Origin: Maricurvus nonylphenolicus
GTDB lineage: Bacteria; Pseudomonadota; Gammaproteobacteria; Pseudomonadales; Cellvibrionaceae
DNA length: 64,000 nucleotides
Direction: 5' to 3'
NCBI RefSeq assembly: GCF_042854845.1
Contig: NZ_AP031498.1
Coordinates: 992,001 to 1,056,000, forward strand
The notes under the pieces were generated by a model that worked only from the letters and a program-made list of their open reading frames with translations, made no database searches and was not told the origin of the DNA. The first letter of the stretch is position 1, and each line of letters starts with the position of its first letter. This document shows positions 1-6,484 of the stretch, piece after piece. The position numbers were made by a program, and so were the translations under genes.

Positions 1-399
1 ACTGAGTACGCGGATAAAGTTTTCCCGCCCAGCGGTCAGATCATAGTGCTTGTCACCGAGAATAATGCGGTCATAAACCGGGCTCATGGCCGCCCATTCC
101 AGCCGCCCTTCACTGATCACATCAAACACCCGGCGCAGAGTAGATTGGGGGCGGTGCACTTCACCGATATAGTGAACACCTACGTCCCACTCATAACCTT
201 CACGCTCATAGGCGTGGGTAAAACCACCGGCGGTATAGTGTTGCTCCAGTACACAGACCTTTTGCCCCAGCAGCGATAAAAACGCCGCATTAGCCAGGCC
301 GCCAATGCCCGAGCCAATGACGATGGCATCGTAATGGTCTGCGGCACGTCCACTGCGGTAACGGCGCCCGGTACGGACTTTCTCGGCTTTCTTCGCCAT
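1..399 (-). CDS. NAD(P)/FAD-binding oxidoreductase, CrtI/retinol 13,14-reductase-like (3' part missing)
   Basis: Reading leftward from the ATG at 399, 133 codons are visible before the window ends, so only the N-terminal quarter or so is present. After a basic leader (MAKKAEKVRTGRRYR) comes a classic Rossmann dinucleotide-binding motif (VIGSGIGGL) at about residues 26-34, ending in the acidic VLEQHY. Next come the motifs AGGFTH and DVGVHYIGE, typical of phytoene-desaturase-family proteins related to all-trans-retinol 13,14-reductase. This family uses FAD to saturate or desaturate polyene or isoprenoid chains; the substrate here is unknown. The gene is divergent from a PadR regulator, and the shared upstream DNA carries two palindromes, so PadR control is likely. 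The family call is firm, the substrate is not. Confidence 0.8.
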   Translation of the reverse strand, partial: MAKKAEKVRTGRRYRSGRAADHYDAIVIGSGIGGLANAAFLSLLGQKVCVLEQHYTAGGFTHAYEREGYEWDVGVHYIGEVHRPQSTLRRVFDVISEGRLEWAAMSPVYDRIILGDKHYDLTAGRENFIRVLS

Positions 400-461
400 A
401 TCACTATCCTCTCTCTGCACGGGGTAGGTGTTTCTTACGTTGTTTTTCTATTTTTGGTTTT

Positions 462-479
462 TATGCAATAAATTGCATA
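462..479. promoter_or_regulatory. Putative PadR operator, copy 1
   Basis: The inverted repeat TATGCAA-TAAA-TTGCATA has 7-bp perfect arms. The same arms recur at 511-528. It lies 63 bp upstream of the divergent flavoprotein start, in the region expected for that promoter. Assignment to PadR is inferred from position and symmetry. Confidence 0.65.
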
Positions 480-510
480 TGTATGCTTAGGGTAGCCTGT
501 GTTTTTGATT

Positions 511-528
511 TATGCAACTAGTTGCATA
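511..528. promoter_or_regulatory. Putative PadR operator, copy 2
   Basis: TATGCAACTAGTTGCATA is a perfect 18-bp palindrome. It shares its arms with the copy at 462-479, centre to centre 49 bp. It sits just upstream of a perfect TATAAT at 547-552 and overlaps the likely -35 element (TTGCAT, 522-527), which suits autorepression. The ATG at 512 lies inside this palindrome and is therefore unlikely to be a start codon. Confidence 0.7.
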
Positions 529-552
529 TTGTGGTGTAGGGCAAGGTATAAT
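522..552 (+). promoter_or_regulatory. Promoter of the PadR gene
   Basis: The -10 hexamer TATAAT at 547-552 is a perfect consensus match. The best upstream partner is TTGCAT at 522-527, with a long 19-bp spacer. Transcription would begin near 559, about 30 bases before the GTG start at 590. The -35 overlaps the palindrome at 511-528. Confidence 0.5.
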
Positions 553-589
553 GCGACTCCCAAGTCATGGTTATAGAGGGTTTTCGCCT

Positions 590-1138
590 GTGTCATTAAA
601 GCACGCCGTGTTGGTGTTACTGGAAGCTGAGCCTGCCAGCGGTTACGACCTGCTGAAACGCTTTAATGAGCGTATGGGCTACTTTTGGAATGCCAGCCAT
701 CAGCAGATCTATAAGCAGTTAAAAACCATGCATGAGGCTGGTGACATTGACTGCCAAGAAGAGGTGCAAGCGGGCAGGCCCGATCGCAAGGTGTACTCCA
801 TTACCCCGCAAGGCCATGGTGAGCTCCTGACGTGGTTGGCCAAGCCGGTCAAACCCAACAAAATCAATGACTCATTGTTGGTAAAGATGTATGCCGGCCA
901 CCTGCGCGACAGCGATGTGATACTGGAAGAGGTGCGCGATCACCGTCAGATTCATGAAACCATGTTGCAAACCTTCCAGGCCATGGAGGCGGAATACCAG
1001 GCCCTGGTACCGGAAGAGCAGTTGCCGTTTAAGTTGCCCTACCTGACACTGCGTCGTGGTATTCTTGGCGAGCAATCCTGGTTGGCCTGGGCAGATGAAG
1101 TCGAACAGGCGTTGGCAGGTGTGGCGGAGCAGGTGTAA
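590..1138 (+). CDS. PadR family transcriptional regulator
   Basis: I choose the GTG at 590, preceded by GAGGG at 576-580. It gives a 182-residue protein beginning MSLKHAVLVLL, the usual PadR N-terminus; the in-frame ATG at 512 lies inside an operator palindrome upstream of the promoter. The N-terminal winged helix contains SGYDLLKRF and HQQIYKQLKTM (recognition helix), followed by the wing around GRPDRKVYSITPQG. The C-terminal half is the helical dimerisation domain of the Vir_act_alpha_C type. PadR proteins are usually repressors released by aromatic or lipophilic ligands. The likely targets are its own promoter and the divergent flavoprotein. The stop overlaps the next start (TAATG), so the two genes are co-translated. 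Confidence 0.88.
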   Translation: MSLKHAVLVLLEAEPASGYDLLKRFNERMGYFWNASHQQIYKQLKTMHEAGDIDCQEEVQAGRPDRKVYSITPQGHGELLTWLAKPVKPNKINDSLLVKMYAGHLRDSDVILEEVRDHRQIHETMLQTFQAMEAEYQALVPEEQLPFKLPYLTLRRGILGEQSWLAWADEVEQALAGVAEQV

Positions 1139-1521
1139 TGAGTAAACCAAAAAGTAAAACCGAAAAGAAAATCGACAGTAATATTTGCCGAGCCCTTAAC
1201 AATGTCTGCGAGCAAACCCTGGATGATACGCCGGGCTTCCAATGGTTAACCCATCAGGCCAACTACACCAACTTTCCCGCCAGCTTGTTAGTGACCTGTG
1301 TATTTGATACCGAAGCCAGCCTCTCGGCGGTGGATAAAAACAAACTGCAGGCACGGATACAGTCGGCGCTATTAAAGATCGGCGTGAAGTTTAAAACTGT
1401 TGGCAAGCAGGTGGTGCTGGATTCCGAAGAAGCCTGCGAGCGTGACAATAACGGCAGCTGGGATGATCGACTGTCGTTTCGTAAGGAACTGGCCGTCCCC
1501 AGAAACCGTCCTACCCACTAG
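1138..1521 (+). CDS. Conserved hypothetical protein (Fis-annotated family)
   Basis: A 127-residue soluble protein whose ATG shares one base with the PadR stop codon (TAATG). It opens with a lysine-rich segment, then has a compact domain containing CEQTLDDTPGFQWLTH, NYTNFPASLLVTCVFD and a C-terminal DSEEACERDNNGSW. I recognise this pattern from gammaproteobacterial proteins often labelled 'Fis family regulator', but I see no helix-turn-helix, so I do not adopt that name. Function unknown. Co-translation with PadR could just be genomic convenience. Confidence 0.7.
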   Translation: MSKPKSKTEKKIDSNICRALNNVCEQTLDDTPGFQWLTHQANYTNFPASLLVTCVFDTEASLSAVDKNKLQARIQSALLKIGVKFKTVGKQVVLDSEEACERDNNGSWDDRLSFRKELAVPRNRPTH

Positions 1522-1564
1522 GGTTAACCCTATCAACTTGTCACTTTAGTCCGTATTGACTTTG

Positions 1565-1578
1565 GTTAGACGTCTAAC
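1565..1578. promoter_or_regulatory. Putative MarR operator upstream of the marR-type gene
   Basis: GTTAGACGTCTAAC is a perfect 14-bp palindrome. It lies directly downstream of a TTGACT -35-like hexamer (1556-1561), inside the promoter spacer. A near-identical copy follows the gene at 2093-2106. The TTAGA/TCTAA symmetry resembles known MarR/SlyA-type sites. Confidence 0.7.
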
Positions 1579-1593
1579 TTATTCTTATTGAAC

Positions 1594-2067
1594 ATGGTTG
1601 ATTTAGAAGGTGCATTGATTGTGGCTCGCGTAACAGACTCGCTTCCCGAAGAAAGAAAGGTTATTGGCCGCTTGTCTCGCGCACGTGATTTAACCCAGGG
1701 TTTTCTAATCGAGGCCCTGGCCGCCCGTGGCCTTGGTGAGCTGGTACCTAGCCATGGTGAAATCTTAATGGCCCTGTATATGAACCCGGCGATGACCATG
1801 CAGGATATTGCCAAGTATGTCGCCCGCACCAAACCCACGGTAACGGTACTGGTCGATAAGCTGCTGGCGTTGGGATATGTTTCAAAAAAACGTTCGCCGG
1901 ACGATGGACGTATTTTTCAGGTCTCGCTAACGGCCAAGGGCAAGCGTTTGTTGATGGAATTGGGAGAGATCTCCGAAGCCATACACAGCAAAATTGACAA
2001 TATTTTATCGACAAATGAGAAACAGCAACTCAATAAACTGTTGGCCAAACTGGTTGATCAGTGGTGA
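1594..2067 (+). CDS. MarR family transcriptional regulator
   Basis: About 157 residues with a central winged helix: MTMQDIAKYVARTKPTVTVLVDKLLALGYV (first helix-turn-helix helices through the recognition helix; MTMQDIAKYV then TKPTVTVLVDKL) and the wing SPDDGRIFQVSLTAKGK. The flanking helices form the dimer interface. The start is uncertain: ATG 1594 has no clear ribosome site, TTG 1588 is possible, and GTG 1621 is preceded by AGAAGG at 1605-1610. Palindromes of the form GTTAGAYGTCTAAC stand before (1565-1578) and after (2093-2106) the gene. That suggests autoregulation plus control of the amidohydrolase gene that follows. Confidence 0.9.
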   Translation: MVDLEGALIVARVTDSLPEERKVIGRLSRARDLTQGFLIEALAARGLGELVPSHGEILMALYMNPAMTMQDIAKYVARTKPTVTVLVDKLLALGYVSKKRSPDDGRIFQVSLTAKGKRLLMELGEISEAIHSKIDNILSTNEKQQLNKLLAKLVDQW

Positions 2068-2092
2068 GGACAGGCTTTTATTTATTATTATA

Positions 2093-2106
2093 GTTAGATG
2101 TCTAAC
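2093..2106. promoter_or_regulatory. Putative MarR operator upstream of the amidohydrolase gene
   Basis: GTTAGATGTCTAAC differs from the site at 1565-1578 by a single central base and keeps both 6-bp arms. It lies 71 bp before the amidohydrolase ATG and upstream of a TATAAC -10-like hexamer at 2135-2140. Confidence 0.65.
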
Positions 2107-2177
2107 TTAATGCTGTGGCAAGTAAAAATTCCGCTATAACTAAGTAAGAGAATCATCGAGAGAGAAGGTAAAAAAAC

Positions 2178-2990
2178 ATGTCAGACATTATCGACGTATG
2201 GATGCAGCATCCGACAGCACGTTTTATCAATAACCCGATTTTTGAATCCCTGCGCCGTTGGACTGGCGGGCAAACCGTTGAGGAAACTCCACCTGCAAGC
2301 CTGACCCTGGGGTTAATGGATGAGGGTAAGGTTAACAAAGGCCTTATCAGTGCCTGGTATGCACCCCACGGCGATATGATCAGTAACGAAGAGGTCAAAG
2401 AGCTAGTGGATGCACACCCTGATCGCTTTGCCGGCCTGGCTGGTGTCGACCTGCGTAACCCGGTTAAAGCCGTGCAGGAATTACGTCGCTGCGTTAATGA
2501 CTGGGGTTTTAAAGGTTTGCGTATCGTGCAGTGGTTGTGGGAATTACCGCCCACCAATCCCTATTACTATCCGCTGTATACCGCCTGTGTAGAACTCGAT
2601 GTACCCGTGTGTTTACAGGTCGGCCATACCGGTCCGTTACGCCCTTCGGAAACCGGTAGACCCATTCCTTACATCGATCAAATTGCATTGGACTTTCCTG
2701 ATTTGATAATTGTCTGTGGTCATATCGGTTACCCCTGGACCGAAGAAATGATAGCGGTGGCGCGTAAGCACCCTAATGTTTATATCGATACCTCAGCCTA
2801 TACCGTCAGCCGTTATCCGGCGGAATTGGTGAGTTATATGCAGTCGGACAAGCACAAGGTGATGTTTGGGACTAATTACCCGATGCTTACCCATGCACAG
2901 TGTGTAGAATCTCTGGAGTCTTTGGGGTTAAGTGAAGTAGCGCTGGAGCGGTTTTTGTCGGGTAATGCCAAGCGGGTGTTTGGGTTGTAA
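2178..2990 (+). CDS. Amidohydrolase family 2 protein (ACMSD-like TIM barrel)
   Basis: A 270-residue protein of the amidohydrolase_2 superfamily (metal-dependent hydrolases and decarboxylases related to ACMSD). Visible family signs are HPDRFAGLAGVDLRNP, the strand-loop QVGHTGP (metal-site His), the strand IIVCGHIGYPWTEEM (second His region), YIDTSAY, and the terminal VMFGTNYPM where the catalytic Asp usually stands in FGSDYP. Here that Asp position reads Asn (GTNYP), a notable change. The N-terminal HxH motif is also not obvious. AGAAGG about 10 bases upstream supports this ATG. The substrate is unknown; MarR control suggests an aromatic or other inducible compound. Confidence 0.82.
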   Translation: MSDIIDVWMQHPTARFINNPIFESLRRWTGGQTVEETPPASLTLGLMDEGKVNKGLISAWYAPHGDMISNEEVKELVDAHPDRFAGLAGVDLRNPVKAVQELRRCVNDWGFKGLRIVQWLWELPPTNPYYYPLYTACVELDVPVCLQVGHTGPLRPSETGRPIPYIDQIALDFPDLIIVCGHIGYPWTEEMIAVARKHPNVYIDTSAYTVSRYPAELVSYMQSDKHKVMFGTNYPMLTHAQCVESLESLGLSEVALERFLSGNAKRVFGL

Positions 2991-3015
2991 GGATGTTGAA
3001 TTATTCCAACCGCTT

Positions 3016-3309
3016 TTATCGGGATATCCAATAATCAGGTTTTCTGTGTAGGTGAGCAACAGCTACAACAAGAATACGGTTTTTAGATTTTTGATATTGG
3101 TAAATGACACTGTAAGGAAACTTGGCAATAAGGCAGCGGCGAGAGTTATTGCTGAGTGCTTGGTAGGCGGTAGGAAATTCGATAATGCGAAAAAGGGAAC
3201 GCTGCACTTCAGTTTTAAAGCGCATGCCTAATCCTGGTTGCTCTTGCTCGTAATACTGGATGGCTTCATCGAGCTCAATTTCAGCAAGCTTTAGAAAGCT
3301 AACGTCCAT
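3016..3309 (-). CDS. RelE/ParE family toxin
   Basis: A 97-residue basic protein with the ParE/RelE fold pattern: N-terminal helices (LAEIELDEAIQYYEQEQPGLG), then the sheet RFKTEVQRSL...RIIEFPTAYQ...RRCLIAKFPYSVIYQY and the terminal ILVVAVAHLHRKPDYW. In this family AVAHxxRxPxYW marks the C-terminal strand and helix. It would either poison gyrase (ParE) or cleave mRNA (RelE); the sequence alone does not decide. It starts two bases after the antitoxin stop codon, in the usual antitoxin-toxin order. Confidence 0.88.
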   Translation of the reverse strand: MDVSFLKLAEIELDEAIQYYEQEQPGLGMRFKTEVQRSLFRIIEFPTAYQALSNNSRRCLIAKFPYSVIYQYQKSKNRILVVAVAHLHRKPDYWISR

Positions 3310-3311
3310 GT

Positions 3312-3527
3312 TTATTCGTATTTGGAGAAGACCTCATTCATTGGGGTCGATTGTAAATCACCACGTTCGTAGGCCTTGATTCTAGCCTCGGCTTCTTTGG
3401 CCCAAACCTCGTCGATCTCCTCTGTTGGGCTATCCAGACTGAGGAGAAGTTGCTCGGCAATAATTGCTCTTTCTACTGAGGAGAGCTCAAGTGCTTGATT
3501 TATAATGGCTTTGACATCTTCGCCCAT
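3312..3527 (-). CDS. Addiction module antitoxin (TIGR02574-type)
   Basis: A 71-residue acidic protein starting MGEDVKAIINQALEL. It matches the short 'addiction module component' family: an N-terminal helical region with LSSVERAIIAEQLLLSLD and a tail with EVWAKEAEARIKAYERGD. A longer reading from 3656 is open, but the part before codon 44 looks unrelated to the family, so I use the ATG at 3527. The protein should bind and neutralise the ParE-like toxin encoded immediately downstream and probably represses the operon. Confidence 0.85.
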   Translation of the reverse strand: MGEDVKAIINQALELSSVERAIIAEQLLLSLDSPTEEIDEVWAKEAEARIKAYERGDLQSTPMNEVFSKYE

Positions 3528-3699
3528 AACAGCATGCTCGTTAATTGAACAGAACAGTACGATCATACTCATCGAATGAGCTGTAGTAAATACGGAGTTT
3601 GGTAGGAGCTTTTGTGGGGCTGAATGAAGGGGATAAAAAAGGGCAATACCTACCAACCGTAAATATTGCCCATGCAGAGAATACTTGTTCTGTGGCGTC

Positions 3700-4020
3700 T
3701 TAGTACTGAGACTCTGGCAGATGTACTACCAGGCCATCCATCTCATCGGTCACGGTAACCTGGCAGCTTAAACGGCTGGAAGGTTTGGGATCGATAACGG
3801 CATCGAGCATATCTTTTTCCATGCTGTCGGCTTCGCCGGTTTTGGCGACCCAGGCATCGTCCACGTAGCAGTGGCAGGTGGCGCAAGCGCAGGCGCCGCC
3901 ACATTCAGCCAGGATACCGTCGATCATATTGTCGACAGCGCCTTGCATCACGGTTTCGCCGACGGCGACGTTGGCTTCGGTTTCGTTGCCGTTGTGATCT
4001 ACATATTTAATCGTTGGCAT
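3700..4020 (-). CDS. [2Fe-2S] ferredoxin, adrenodoxin/putidaredoxin type
   Basis: A 106-residue soluble electron carrier. Cluster ligands are visible as Cys40, Cys46 and Cys49 (C-x5-C-x2-C) plus Cys86 in RLSCQV, the pattern of vertebrate-type ferredoxins that feed cytochrome P450s or other oxygenases. The N-terminus MPTIKYVDHNG and the C-terminal LVVHLPESQY also match terpredoxin/putidaredoxin relatives. It lies 51 bp downstream of the ferredoxin reductase on the same strand, so the two form a two-gene electron-transfer operon. No P450 gene is present in this window. Confidence 0.92.
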   Translation of the reverse strand: MPTIKYVDHNGNETEANVAVGETVMQGAVDNMIDGILAECGGACACATCHCYVDDAWVAKTGEADSMEKDMLDAVIDPKPSSRLSCQVTVTDEMDGLVVHLPESQY

Positions 4021-4071
4021 GACTCTTTCTCTTTATGACATCATTAGTGGGCTAAAAAGGTTTTCAATAGT

Positions 4072-5295
4072 TTAGGCTGTTAGCAGCTCTTTTGGCGCAA
4101 TGCTTTCATCGGCGAGCTTTTCAGCGTCAACCGGAATCTGTTCGGCGATTAAGCGCTTGCTGATCATAAACTCCTGCGGGCGGTTGACGCAATCGGCGGA
4201 AATCAGTTTGCCTTCCTGCAGGTAAAAGGCAGCAAAGCTGCGGCTGTTGCGATCACCGCGAATAACCACCTGATCATAACCCTGGCTTAAACCGGCTATC
4301 TGTAATTTTAGATCATATTGATCGGACCAGAACCACGGCAGGGAATTGTATTCCACGTCTTTGCCACAAATACTGGCGGCGGCAGACTTGGCTTGGTCAG
4401 TCGCGTTGGGTACTGATTCCAAACGCAGGCGGCGGTTGTAATATTTGTTGGGGTGATTGCTTACGTCACCGGCGGCAACAATATCGGGATCGCTGGTGCG
4501 GGCAAACTCATCGACGATAATACCGTTGTCGACTTCAAGGCCGGCGGCTTCGGCTAATTCAACGTTAGGGATAATGCCTACGCCGATTACAACCAGGTCA
4601 GCGTCGAAATGGCTGCCATCGGCGCAGAGGACTTTTTCCACATGGCCATTGCCTTCCAGACCGCTGACGGCAATACCGGTTTTAATGGTCACGCCTTCGT
4701 CGGTGTGGACGCGGGTATAAAACTCAGATAGCTCGGGCGCGGTAACACGGGCCAACACCCGTGGTGCCATTTCCAGTACGGTAACATCCATACCGAGCTT
4801 GTTCAGAACCGAGGCGGTTTCCAAACCGATATAACCACCGCCCACAATCACGGCTTTTTTACCTTCGGCCACATGCTGCTTGATACCTTCCACATCGCCG
4901 ATATCACGCAGGTAGTGAACACCGCTTAAGTCGGTGCCGGGCAGGGTGACCTTGCGCACGCGCGAGCCGGTGCACAGTGCTAGCTTGTCGTAGTTCAGCA
5001 CTTCACCGCTTTGCAGGGTGACGGTTTTGTGGGCGCGGTCGATATGCTCAACACGGGCACCGAGCTTAAATTCAATATTGTTTTTCTCGTAGATGGCGGC
5101 GGGGCGAATCAGCAGGCCGTCGACATCTTTTTCACCGGACAGAAAGGCTTTGGACAGCGGCGGGCGGTGGTAGGGCGCATAGGGCTCATCGCCAATGACG
5201 ATAATGCGGCCTTCCCAGCCCTGTTGGCGCAGGCTTGGGGCCAGTTGCGCGGCGGCGTGGCTGGCACCAATAATAATGCAGGTTTGTTCTGCCAT
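4072..5295 (-). CDS. FAD-dependent ferredoxin (putidaredoxin-type) reductase
   Basis: A 407-residue pyridine-nucleotide disulfide-oxidoreductase-fold protein. The FAD Rossmann motif is at residues 6-15 (IIIGASHAAA, with SHA where GxG is common in the putidaredoxin-reductase branch). PYHRPPLSK follows, then the NADH motif VIVGGGYIGLE at about 150-160 and the second FAD motif DPDIVAAGDVSNH near 270. It passes electrons from NAD(P)H to the ferredoxin encoded next to it. The C-terminal reductase domain is complete. It is divergent from an AraC-type gene, and the region between carries tandem repeats. Confidence 0.92.
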   Translation of the reverse strand: MAEQTCIIIGASHAAAQLAPSLRQQGWEGRIIVIGDEPYAPYHRPPLSKAFLSGEKDVDGLLIRPAAIYEKNNIEFKLGARVEHIDRAHKTVTLQSGEVLNYDKLALCTGSRVRKVTLPGTDLSGVHYLRDIGDVEGIKQHVAEGKKAVIVGGGYIGLETASVLNKLGMDVTVLEMAPRVLARVTAPELSEFYTRVHTDEGVTIKTGIAVSGLEGNGHVEKVLCADGSHFDADLVVIGVGIIPNVELAEAAGLEVDNGIIVDEFARTSDPDIVAAGDVSNHPNKYYNRRLRLESVPNATDQAKSAAASICGKDVEYNSLPWFWSDQYDLKLQIAGLSQGYDQVVIRGDRNSRSFAAFYLQEGKLISADCVNRPQEFMISKRLIAEQIPVDAEKLADESIAPKELLTA

Positions 5296-5364
5296 GGGTG
5301 AACTCCTTTAGGGTACCTATAAAACTGTGGTGTCTATCTTACGGTCATGGGAGTAACTGGTGGG

Positions 5365-5448
5365 TAGTATTTTCGGCCATATGGCTATCATTATCGTCCA
5401 TTGGTAAGTATCATTTTCGTCCATAGGTTGCTATCATTTTGGGCCATG
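5365..5448 (+). repeat. Four tandem 16-bp direct repeats, probable AraC-type binding sites
   Basis: The motif TATCATTTTCGTCCAT recurs at 5386, 5409 and 5432, with a more divergent copy at 5365 (13 of 16 bases). Start-to-start spacings are 21, 23 and 23 bp, about two helical turns each. The last copy runs into the ATG at 5446 of the AraC-type gene. Direct repeats on one face of the helix are the usual sites of AraC proteins, so autoregulation and control of the divergent reductase-ferredoxin operon are likely. Confidence 0.7.
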
Positions 5449-6477
5449 AAAAAACATCGGCAAGACGAACAATCCTTAACGCGGCACCTATTGGCTGTGC
5501 TGGACCGGGTGCTGCGTGAAGAATGCAGCCAAATCGATCGCTTGGCGCTTGGCCATTGGTGTGGCCTGAATCAGCCCTGGTGGTTACCCGATGCTGATCT
5601 GCCGCTGGAAGCCTACTTTATGCTGTTGCGGCAGCTTCATCTCAACGATGTACCGAATATTGCCCTGCGGGTGGCTTCCCGCTCCCAGCTCTCAGATTTG
5701 GGGGTATTTGGTTATGCCATGTTGGCCAGCCCGACACTGGAACAGAGTCTGCGTTTAATCAGCCATTTTGGTGAAGCCTTTCAGCCCTATGAACGTATCT
5801 GGTTGGAAACCAACGATGACTACGGATTGCTGCGCTGTGAAATCCTGCCCGAGGGGCGGGAGTTTCATCAGTTACGGGTAGAGTCCTGGTTGATCGGTAC
5901 CTGGCGGGTGATTCAGGGGTTGTTGCCGGAAGGTCTGGCGGCCTGTGCCAGTTATGCGACTATGGATTTTGGTGCGCCCACCTACCACTGGCAATACCAG
6001 CAAATTCTCGGTTGCCATGTCGACTTTGAAAAGAATCAGTGTTGTCTGGCGATTCCACGCCAGTGGTTGTATATCCCGGTGCGCAATGCCGGTCAGCAGG
6101 CCAGTATTCTCTTAAACGATCAGGTGCGGCGGATTTTGCCGCAGGACAGTCGCAGTGGTGACATTGTCAGTCGGGTAAAACGCATGCTGTTGGAGCACCC
6201 CAATGAGTGTGCATTCCAGTTGGAGGCGACAGCGCCGTTTTTATCACTGTCGCCGCGCACCTTGCGTCGGCATTTAGCCTCGGCAGGTACAAGCTTTCGG
6301 CGCGTGTGTTTGGAAGTGCGGATGGAATTGGCGAAAGATTATTTAACCAATACCCAATTAACCGTGCAGGAAATTGCTTATCAGCTGGGCTACAGCCAGC
6401 CGAATAATTTCTATCGTGCTTTTAAGGGCTATTTCGAAAAAACGCCGGAAGCTCTGCGCCTGGAGCGAATCGATTAA
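5446..6477 (+). CDS. AraC family transcriptional regulator (OruR/arabinose-binding-like N-terminus)
   Basis: A 343-residue protein starting MKKHRQDEQ; an upstream TTG at 5401 is open but would sit among the tandem repeats. The N-terminal ~230 residues match the ligand-binding domain of OruR/ArgR-like regulators (LGVFGYAMLASPTLEQSLRL; FGAPTYHWQYQQILGCHVDF). The C-terminal ~90 residues carry two helix-turn-helix units: LSLSPRTLRRHLASAG then LTVQEIAYQLGYSQPNNFYRAFKGYF. The gene is divergent from the ferredoxin reductase operon, its likely target. The inducer is unknown, though such regulators often sense the oxygenase substrate. Confidence 0.9.
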   Translation: MKKHRQDEQSLTRHLLAVLDRVLREECSQIDRLALGHWCGLNQPWWLPDADLPLEAYFMLLRQLHLNDVPNIALRVASRSQLSDLGVFGYAMLASPTLEQSLRLISHFGEAFQPYERIWLETNDDYGLLRCEILPEGREFHQLRVESWLIGTWRVIQGLLPEGLAACASYATMDFGAPTYHWQYQQILGCHVDFEKNQCCLAIPRQWLYIPVRNAGQQASILLNDQVRRILPQDSRSGDIVSRVKRMLLEHPNECAFQLEATAPFLSLSPRTLRRHLASAGTSFRRVCLEVRMELAKDYLTNTQLTVQEIAYQLGYSQPNNFYRAFKGYFEKTPEALRLERID

Positions 6478-6484
6478 CCGGGCT

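Noticed and set aside
512..589. PadR start at ATG 512
   Set aside because: The ATG is inside a perfect operator palindrome and upstream of the TATAAT box; GTG 590 has a ribosome site and the family N-terminus.
1138..1521. Naming this gene a Fis-family regulator
   Set aside because: No helix-turn-helix is visible; the common database label seems unsupported.
5335..5348. A fifth copy of the AraC repeat (TATCTTACGGTCAT)
   Set aside because: It needs gaps to align and breaks the 21-23 bp spacing.
5365..5448. CRISPR-like array
   Set aside because: Copies are only 16 bp with 5-7 bp gaps, degenerate, and next to an AraC gene; regulatory direct repeats fit better.
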